A stretch of 33,523 nt of DNA, taken from contig JBBPSI010000255.1 of the NCBI GenBank assembly GCA_038093515.1, positions 1 through 33,523 on the forward strand, written 5' to 3'. Source of the stretch: Butyriboletus loyo. Taxonomy: Eukaryota; Basidiomycota; Agaricomycetes; Boletales; Boletaceae. The notes below the pieces were generated by a model. That model searched no databases. It was not told the DNA's origin and saw only the letters and a program-made list of their open reading frames with translations. Below are positions 9,388-16,326 of the stretch, piece after piece. Within the stretch, counting starts at the first letter, position 1, and each line of letters starts with the position of its first letter. A program made the position numbers and the translations under genes.

Positions 9388-9896
9388 TGTTATAATCATA
9401 ACATCTATTTGTTCTGGACTTAATCGTTTTGCTTCAACTTCACTTTCAAAGGTCACGTGACATAGCGCACGTGATTGTGAGAACTTACATGTGATCTCCT
9501 GCTGACTAAGCATATGATGTCATGGCCTAGACCAGGCCTAGACTCTATGACATCACAACACATGTATTTAATCTCCGTTTACTTCTCTTCTTTTTTGATC
9601 CCTGCGCCTCGTGTGGTTAATCACCGTTGCGCTTCTCTTCTTTAGTCTAGCCATGTATAGTAGTTCATCACACGCACAGCATGGTCTGTGCGCATCTTTG
9701 TACAATATATAAAGGCTCGTGGTTAGACTAGGATTCCCTAGTTTTAACCACTTGTCTATTCGCTGGCAACAGTTGGGGACTAAGCTAGAACTCCTAGTTC
9801 ATACTTGCCAGGTATTTGTGTATACCTGCAACTGTAGTGGACCCTGTGTGACAAGGCATTCGTACTGGCATTCGACCGTGCGTTGCTAGCGTAACA
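9388..9896 (+). repeat. Solo LTR, family A copy 1 (509 bp)
   Basis: Starts TGTTATAATC and ends GCGTAACA, flanked on both sides by the perfect 5-bp duplication GTTAT (9383-9387, 9897-9901). It contains CAATATATAAAGG (TATA-like, near 9705), suggesting plus orientation. No internal region is present, so it is the product of LTR-LTR recombination. Homologous to 12115-12659. Confidence 0.9.
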
Positions 9897-9901
9897 GTTA
9901 T

Positions 9902-10059
9902 GGCGCATGGGGCATCGTGCTCAGGCAAGCCACATGGGAGCGATACCCATAAAAGGGTGAAAACGTGGTATAAGCGAAATACTTGAAATACTCGAAGTAC
10001 ACGTGCAGCCGAAAAGTACCTGAAAAACCCGAAAAAAGTGTCACCTACAAAAAATCCCC
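9902..10059. other. Unassigned spacer before Helitron copy 2
   Basis: No gene recognised. It leads directly into the ATG at 10060 of Helitron copy 2 and may be its 5' untranslated region. Confidence 0.4.
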
Positions 10060-11184
10060 ATGCCCTCCTCCATTCACTTTATTGGATTTAGATCTTCTCC
10101 TCCTACCTCTCCTCAGCATGCCCAGAGTGCTGCTCACCAGGCTCAACAAGATCTGCATCGGCTTGGCTCTCCTCCATCCCATCACTATCCACATCCTCCT
10201 ATTCAGGCTCCTGACACAAACATGCCTGCTGCTTTGATTGTAGGTCACTTTTCATGTGCTACATGCTGTATATCTGAAAAGCTGATATATGAATTCTAGA
10301 ATCATCTTCCTTTACCAATTCATCAATATCCTGGCATGCCACACCATTTGAATGAGCATCATGAGATGCAATGTAGGCACCGAGTACAACGTTCTCCCCC
10401 TCCTATCAACATGCCTCCTCCACCTCCTCAGCCATTTCAGCAAGCATTCCTTCCATTGCTACCTCCACCTCCTCAGCCATTTCAGCAACCATTCCCTCCA
10501 ATGCTACCTCCAAATCCTCAGCCATTTCAGGCCTATCTTCTACCTCAGATGGATGCTAGGGTAGATTACAATGCTCGCCTACTACAAGGATTTGATCGTA
10601 CTCATGAAAGAAGGTGTAACCGAAGACACAATCATTCCTCTGCCCAGTCCTCTGCTACTGCCCAACCTGGTCCTTCATACCAACATGTTATCGATTTTAA
10701 TCAGGAGAGGCAGCAGCAAGAACAACAACAACAGGCTCATTCTCATTTGATGAGGGTACAACAACAGGAACAGGAACATCTCCATTTCATGCAGTTACAA
10801 CATGAACACCTACAAAGACAACAAGTTGAACATCAAAGGCTTTTTGAACAGCAGCAACAGGCTTTGCAGGAACAGGAGGCAGAGGCACAAAGGCTCTTTG
10901 AAGTGCAGCAACAGGCTTTGCAGCAACAGAGAGCTGAGCATTTAAGGGTTCTAGCAATCCATGGCCAGATATTACAACAGCAGGAGCTGGAACATCAAAG
11001 ACATCTTGAACAACAACAACAAGTAGTATATCAGCAGGAGCTAGAACATCAGAGACTTCTTGAAGAGCAACAGCATGCACTACGCCAGCAGGAGGAGGAA
11101 CATCAGCTTCAGGAGCAGAATGCAATACAGCAGGTACAACAGCTGTTCCAAGCTTTGCTTTCAGAAGCACTTCATGAATATAGC
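10060..11184 (+). pseudogene. Helitron copy 2 N-terminal exons (Q-rich repeats)
   Basis: Exon 1 10060-10239 starts with ATG after AAAAATCCCC. A 60-nt intron, 10240-10299, with an in-frame stop is followed by exon 2 from 10300. Exon 2 encodes Pro-rich sequence and then five 18-residue Q-rich units (about 10828-11100). Unit order differs from copy 1: an extra EHQRHLEQQQQVVYQQEL unit is present and one copy 1 unit is missing. The frame runs into the LTR at 11185. It gives the best evidence for the true N-terminus of this Helitron protein. Confidence 0.8.
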
Positions 11185-12007
11185 TGTTACAGTTTTACCC
11201 CTAAGCGTACCCCGCCACTCGTTTTCCCACGCTCTCGCGTACCCGCCATCCCTGCCATCTCGTGATGCCGCCCATCGCCTGCTCCTTAGTCACCTAGTGG
11301 ACGTTACCCACTTCCCCAGTTGTTCTGCAAGTCTCAGTGATGCTACACTGAGATAGCCCCTGTCTTCTCGCCCCGTTGGGCCGGACCTTCAGTTGAGCTG
11401 TCGCGTCCTTCTTTCTTTGACCAATGACATTTGTTACATCACGTGACTAGCACGTGATTAGATTATGACGTGTCAGTACCTTCGCGTCGAGACCCGTATC
11501 CAAGGGCTCTGCTGTTCGCGTCCCCTTTGCCCTGTGGGCCTTACCTCGTGGACATCGTCACTTCGCATTCCGCTCTTCTCATTCGCTGACGATGTTGCCA
11601 CCTTGCTCGGAGCTTCACTCCCTCGTTACCGGCACTTTGCCGCTTCTCTATTTGCCGTTATGACTCGAGCAGACTCATAACCCTTCGCCCCTCGCTGCCA
11701 CGCACAGCTCGGTCTGTGCACGATATCTATTCATATATATACCAGCGTACTTAGCATAGTACGGCTTCCCTAGCTAATTCTACGCATCTACCAAGTGCAT
11801 AGTAATCTAGCAGTATACCCTTCATCTCCCGATTGAGCCGATAAGTCTCTACTTGATCTCGACTGATCGCCACCACTTGACATCTCGAAGACACTTGCTC
11901 AGCAGAAGCCCAATAGCGTCGTCTATGCGAGTCAGCCACTTTCCTCATTAGGCTCGAGCCCCTAGTCAAGTGCTCGCTGCTAGTTATTGTGCGCTATCAG
12001 CGTAACA
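11185..12007 (+). repeat. LTR, family B copy 1 (823 bp) inside Helitron copy 2
   Basis: Starts TGTTACAGTTTTACC and ends ATCAGCGTAACA; nearly the same as 29610-30431. A TATATATACC box is near 11736. The flanks ATAGC and ATATC differ at one base, and about 75 bp of Helitron sequence present in copy 1 is missing at this junction, so it is either a solo LTR with a mutated duplication or a recombination product. Confidence 0.88.
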
Positions 12008-12114
12008 ATATCCCATACCAGGCCCTGCTCTAAGACCTCCACATCCACCTCCCAGCCCAGATCCAGATCCAAGCCCACCTCCTTTCCCATCTGCCAGACC
12101 ATCAAGAACATATA
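12008..12114 (+). pseudogene. Helitron copy 2 fragment between two LTRs
   Basis: 107 bp matching the Pro/Ser/Asp-rich linker of copy 1 (minus strand, about 7300-7400), including repeated CCAGATCCAGATCC. Flanked directly by LTRs on both sides. Confidence 0.85.
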
Positions 12115-12659
12115 TGTTGTAATCATAACATTTATCAGTACATTTCAAACTTTGGACTTAGTCGTTTCGTTGCAACTTCACTTTCAAAGGTCACGTGACA
12201 TAGTGCATGTGATCGTGGGAACTTACATGTGATCCATTGCTGACTAAGCATATGATATTATGGCCCAGATCAGACCTAGACTCTATGACGTCACAACACA
12301 TGTATTTAATCTCCGTTTACTTCTCTTCCTTTTGATCGCTGCACCTCATGTGGTTAATCACCATTGCACTTCTCTTCTTTCTGATCCCCATTGACCCTGT
12401 AGTCTAGCCATGTATAGTAGTTCATCTCACACACAGCTTGGTCTGTGCGCATCTCTGTATAATATATAAAGGCTCATGGTTAGACTAGGATTCCCTAGTT
12501 TTAACCACTTGTCTATTTGCTAGAAATAGTTAAGGACTAAGCTAGAACTCCTTGATCACTCTTGCCAGGTCTTTGTGTAGACCTGCAACTGTAGTTGGGA
12601 CCTCGTGTGGACAAGTATTTGTGCTAGCATTTGACTGCACATTGCTTGGCCTCATAACA
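12115..12659 (+). repeat. LTR, family A copy 2 (545 bp) inside Helitron copy 2
   Basis: Starts TGTTGTAATC and ends CTCATAACA; homologous to 9388-9896. The flanks ATATA and ATCTA do not form a clean duplication, and Helitron sequence present in copy 1 between the two flanks (several hundred bp) is missing. This fits recombination between two separate insertions, or a deletion at insertion. Confidence 0.85.
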
Positions 12660-13482
12660 ATCTATGACCCACAGGAGGCAACTGATAGACATTGTGTTCA
12701 GCACAACCCTCAACTGGATGGTGCCATCTTGCTGGATCTGCATACCACCCTAAGGGATATTCATCCATATGCTCCTCTCTACAAGCAGGCATATGAAATC
12801 ATGCAGGTCAGTAGCAATTGATCTCTCTCTTTCCAACAAACATACTTATAATATAAAATAGACCAAGCCTGCAGAGGAGCATACTGATGTTCACATGAGG
12901 CTTTGCTTGCAACAGGCAGCTGATGCCAGGAGATATAACCTTCCTACTGTTGAAGAGATAGCTGCCATAATTCCTGGGGATGGTTCAGAGAATGTCAGAG
13001 TACAGTGTGACATCATTCTATGCCTTCAAGGTGGTGGTCTATGTCGTATCAGCAACCTCCATCCCTCCTACCTTCCTCTCCACTATGTTCTTCTCTTTCC
13101 ACATGGAGAAGAGGGCTGGCATCTCAATATTCCACTTCAGCTAAACAATGGTCATCCACATCGCTCCAAGAAGGTCACCCAGCTGCTTTGGTATGCCTAC
13201 AGGTTGCATATTCGTCCACCAGCATTTGAGCCACCCAATCTCTTCAAAGGGGCAAGACTGTTCCAGCAGTTGGTCTGTGATGCTTGGGCTTCCATTGATC
13301 AGTGCAATCTTACCTGGGTTGCCAACAATCAGACAAAGCTTAGAGCTGATCTGTATCAAGGCTTGAGGGATCGTATGGGTCAAGATGGTGGTCAAGACAT
13401 GGCTCAAGTTGGTCGTGTTATTCTTCCTTCCACTCACAAGGGTGGGCCTTGCCACATGCAGCAGCTGCTTCAAGACTCCTTG
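12660..13482 (+). pseudogene. Helitron copy 2 N-terminal/Helitron_like_N exons, truncated
   Basis: 12660-12806 encodes IYDPQEATD through YEIMQ. A 55-nt intron (12807-12861, GTCAGT...AAATAG) follows, then 12862-13482 encodes AKPAEE-like sequence and the Helitron_like_N region through MQQLLQDSL. The frame is open, with the GLRDRMGQ stretch that copy 1 has lost. The copia LTR interrupts it directly after CCTTG, which is the expected 5-bp duplication half. Confidence 0.88.
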
Positions 13483-13931
13483 TGTTGAAACAGTAGTGTT
13501 CTATTTCTGTATTTCACTTACAGCCACTACATTTCTAGACAAGTCTAAATGACATCATTGTCTAGACTCTGTCACGCTTATTACATTACAAATAGCTCTT
13601 ATTATGCTATTGGACGATATGCTTAGTCTTATCTCTTATCTCTATCATATTGTCATGTATTTCATATTATACCTTATAAAGGTACTATACAGAACATAAG
13701 TACAAATACTCATGTACTGTATATAAGACAGCCCTTATGGCTTGTTGCTTTTCTCTAGATCTTTCAGTTCTATCATCACTACTGCAATATCTCTAAGTTG
13801 AGCCTTGCTCCTTATACTCTGTTTGCGATACTCTCACTCTTGTATTATCAGTGAGTCTTTCCACTGATAGGTTTACCCTTGCATCCTTCGTTGCCCTCGG
13901 TGCGCCTGCTCGGACTTTACCAATTCCGAAA
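13483..13931 (+). repeat. Copia 5' LTR (449 bp), family C copy 1
   Basis: Starts TGTTGAAACAG and ends TTCCGAAA, immediately followed by a primer-binding site. Same length as 32911-33359 and matching 30637-31085. It contains TGTATATAAGAC (near 13717), a TATA-like box. It interrupts Helitron copy 2 after CCTTG. The 3' end AAA rather than CA is supported by the exact duplication around the 32911 copy and by the abutting primer site. Confidence 0.82.
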
Positions 13932-13943
13932 GGTTATGAGCCC
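13932..13943 (+). promoter_or_regulatory. Copia primer-binding site, half-tRNA initiator Met type
   Basis: GGTTATGAGCCC directly after the LTR. Its complement, GGGCTCATAACC, is the anticodon arm of eukaryotic initiator tRNA-Met, the priming region used by Drosophila copia and related elements, which use a 5' half-tRNA rather than the CCA 3' end. The tRNA sequence is from general knowledge; the match is by eye. Confidence 0.75.
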
Positions 13944-14566
13944 CGCTAGAGGCTTTTAATCTAAACATCTGTCGATTCTCGATAATGTTTCCAGCCCTGC
14001 GGAACGAGAGTGCTATTGCTCTTGGTTTACTATGGGTACTCGCTTTCTTGAGTCTCATACTCGCTTCCATATGTGGTGCATCGAACATTATGTTCTTTAG
14101 CACACTATGGTTGCTAGCTGATTCTTTCATCATCACATTATGAATTGTTTCTCAGGATCACGATTTGACCTTACAATGGTGTTCACCTACTCACCACCAT
14201 GCCTTGTCAATTAGATTGACTTCTCACCCAAGTCCTTCTAACTTACAAGAGGTTAGTGAATGTTCTAGGCCATCTCAAAGAGTCGAGCACCATCGTTGTC
14301 GCTCCTCCTCATACTTTCCTGCACTGCACCACATCCGTTGTTGTACTCCTTCTCCACCACCTCCCTACAATCATCGTCACCCTCGCACTCCAAATAACTC
14401 AGTCGAAATCAACATCTTAGACCTCAACAACATCTTTGGACTTGCCAATCAACCTCCCAATCCTTCCAACAATGTCATCGTACACGACCAGACTGGCCTC
14501 AGCAACACCGTCCCTCCTGTACCCACTATCGAAGTTGTTGCAGAGCCTGGTCCCAGAGCTGGACCC
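13944..14566 (+). other. Copia leader/internal sequence, cut by gypsy LTR
   Basis: Continues from the primer site. No copia Gag could be recognised. A plus-strand open stretch from 14165 to the gypsy LTR encodes a Pro/Asn-rich peptide (e.g. IFGLANQPPNPSNN) of unknown nature. It is truncated at 14566 by the gypsy 3' LTR, whose adjacent 5 bp are GACCC. Confidence 0.45.
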
Positions 14567-14992
14567 TGTTACGCTGGGCGCTAACAATTGAACAGCGAGG
14601 AGGCACTCTGGAGTGGCCTCGAGACTCGTGAAGCGTTTCTGAGCTGGGTCTCAGACTATGTCTTAGTGCGCACACTAAGAGTCTGGAAGTGATACTAATT
14701 GCTAGCAGGAAGCTGCGTAGAACTAGATAAAGTACATGGTGGAAAGGCAGAGCCTTTATACTACTGGGGTCTGCGCACAGACCGTGTTCCTAATCGGGAC
14801 GCGAGAAGGAAAGTACAAGTACGGAAGGAACATTCCAGAAGGTTCCGGAGTGTGAGGGAAAGTGCGTCCGTGCGCGGGAAATGGTGACTAAGCTAGAACG
14901 GTTGGTACCGTTCAAAAGGAACTAGCTGTAAGCTAGGCGAATGAAGTAGTCCAAGTGGTAGTGGATGGAAAAAGTATACCACTACCGTAACA
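14567..14992 (-). repeat. Gypsy 3' LTR (426 bp)
   Basis: TGTTAC...GTAACA, the same length as 3105-3530 and similar throughout. It keeps TATAAAGG and ATCTAGTTCT at TATA-to-start spacing. A purine tract lies just upstream on the minus strand, which marks it as the 3' LTR. Confidence 0.92.
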
Positions 14993-14995
14993 TTA

Positions 14996-15005
14996 CCCCC
15001 TTCCC
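14996..15005 (-). other. Polypurine tract
   Basis: GGGAAGGGGG on the minus strand, three bases before the LTR: the expected plus-strand primer position of an LTR retrotransposon. Confidence 0.75.
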
Positions 15006-15043
15006 ATGGTGGAGACTCCGACTCCACAACTTGAAAACTCCCT

Positions 15044-16315
15044 TCATTGAGACGCTCCCTCGTTGAAGTCGTAATCGTAAGGGTCGTCGGCAGGGAGCTC
15101 CGCCCACGCGTCGTCCCGGAACGTGCAGTTGGCGACGATATGGCCAACGGCTCCACATAGGCCGCAGATACGCTCTGGACAAAACTCCTGTATATGACCA
15201 GGGGCGATCCGATGACAGAACGGACAGGTGTAGTTGGGACAGTCCCTGCGGAAGTGGCCGACGGTCCCGCACTCGAAGCAGAGTTGCGGGCGGACGAGGC
15301 GAGGTCGAGCAAGGCTCGGGCTGGGGTCAGGGGATCTGTCGTCGACGACGATAGGGGAATCACGAGTGCCCCGGCCGGCGAGGTAGGGTGGCGGGGGTCC
15401 GTAGGAAGAGTCATTAGAGCTACCAGCTGCGACGGCAGGGGTAGTGACACGGGGAATAAGCTGGATGGCGGGCGTGCCTCGTCTGGTAGACGGTTGGGGG
15501 GTGACGGAGCGGACGGCTCTATTGGCGATTCTTCGTCCTGCGGCAGTGAGGGTGACGGATCCAGGGATTGCTCCGACCTGGAGTAGCGCCTGGCGAGGTT
15601 GGCGACGCACTGTACGAGGCGGTAGGGGGGAGTGTCGACGAGCGACCTGGGGCTCGTCGACGTCGGTCCGAAAGGACTCCAAGGATTCTCCTGTTGTCTC
15701 ACGAGACGAATCTGCTACCAACGTGGTTGCAGGAGAGCTTCGGACGGGTGGCGCTGGAACAGGTACAGGCGAAGGAGATCTTGCCGGGGGAGGACGAGGC
15801 ACTGGATTGGGGCCGCGAGCCATGGGACGGAGGTAGCCGATGCGGTCGGTGGAGTGAAGGTAAAATTGCCGCTCCCTAGGAGCAAGCGCGATGAGAATGG
15901 GGCGGAGGACTGGAGCCAGAATACCTGGCAGGAGCTGATCGACCACGTAACCGAATCCTTCGGCGTGGAGGATATCGAGGGTGTAGCCCCTAGCCTCCAT
16001 CAAGGAGGACTCAAGGGCAGCGGCATAGACGGGGGGTTGGTTGTCTGGACACAGACGTGTGTGGACGGTACGGGCGAGGGCGTACGAGCGGTATAAAGAG
16101 GCGAGGGTGCGGAGGACGTAGTCCCCGGTGAAGTCCATGCGCTGTTCAAGCGCGTACGTGGCAACGGGATTTTCGAGAACGGCGGCGTAGAGAACGCGGC
16201 GGGAGGAAACAGGAAGACGGGAAGAGCGGACTGGGGGTTGCGGTGGAAGGGGAAGGTTTTCGTTGTTGTCGTTGGCAGCAGAAGAAGCATTGTTTTCGAC
16301 TGGGGAGATGGACAT
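15044..16315 (-). CDS. Extra ORF between pol and 3' LTR: three-zinc-knuckle protein
   Basis: 423 codons from ATG at 16315, starting 11 nt after the pol stop and in a different frame. The N-terminal half is mostly helical-looking (YALEQRMDFTGDYVLRTLAS), followed by a Pro/Ser/Arg-rich linker. Three zinc knuckles close the protein: residues 346-359 CFECGTVGHFRRDC (CX2CX4HX4C), 364-379 CPFCHRIAPGHIQEFC (CX2CX6HX4C) and 384-397 CGLCGAVGHIVANC. An acidic tail follows, and the stop is 51 nt from the LTR. No signal peptide or membrane segment is visible, so it is not an Env protein. It is distinct from the element's Gag, which has one variant knuckle. Likely nucleic-acid binding; the role is unknown. 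Translation may rely on reinitiation after pol or on a subgenomic RNA. The ORF is fully open. Confidence 0.85.
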   Translation of the reverse strand: MSISPVENNASSAANDNNENLPLPPQPPVRSSRLPVSSRRVLYAAVLENPVATYALEQRMDFTGDYVLRTLASLYRSYALARTVHTRLCPDNQPPVYAAALESSLMEARGYTLDILHAEGFGYVVDQLLPGILAPVLRPILIALAPRERQFYLHSTDRIGYLRPMARGPNPVPRPPPARSPSPVPVPAPPVRSSPATTLVADSSRETTGESLESFRTDVDEPQVARRHSPLPPRTVRRQPRQALLQVGAIPGSVTLTAAGRRIANRAVRSVTPQPSTRRGTPAIQLIPRVTTPAVAAGSSNDSSYGPPPPYLAGRGTRDSPIVVDDRSPDPSPSLARPRLVRPQLCFECGTVGHFRRDCPNYTCPFCHRIAPGHIQEFCPERICGLCGAVGHIVANCTFRDDAWAELPADDPYDYDFNEGASQ

Positions 16316-16326
16316 TTTCGAGTGTT

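Larger units (their letters stand above)
10060..13482 (+). mobile_element. Helitron copy 2, broken by three LTR elements
   Basis: Homologous to copy 1 but in the opposite orientation, head-to-head with it. Helitron segments are 10060-11184, 12008-12114 and 12660-13482, separated by LTRs of two families and terminated by a copia LTR inside the Helitron_like_N domain. Relative to copy 1 it lacks about 75 bp around the first LTR and a few hundred bp around the second. The Rep HUH/Tyr and helicase parts are absent. At the 6024-6031 site it keeps the intact frame that copy 1 lost. Confidence 0.88.

Noticed and set aside
10787..11170. Minus-strand ORF across the Q-rich repeats
   Set aside because: Antisense shadow of the 54-bp coding repeat; periodicity comes from the plus-strand protein.
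15194..15879. Several plus-strand ORFs of 100-130 codons
   Set aside because: They are antisense to the GC-rich zinc-knuckle ORF and have no family resemblance.
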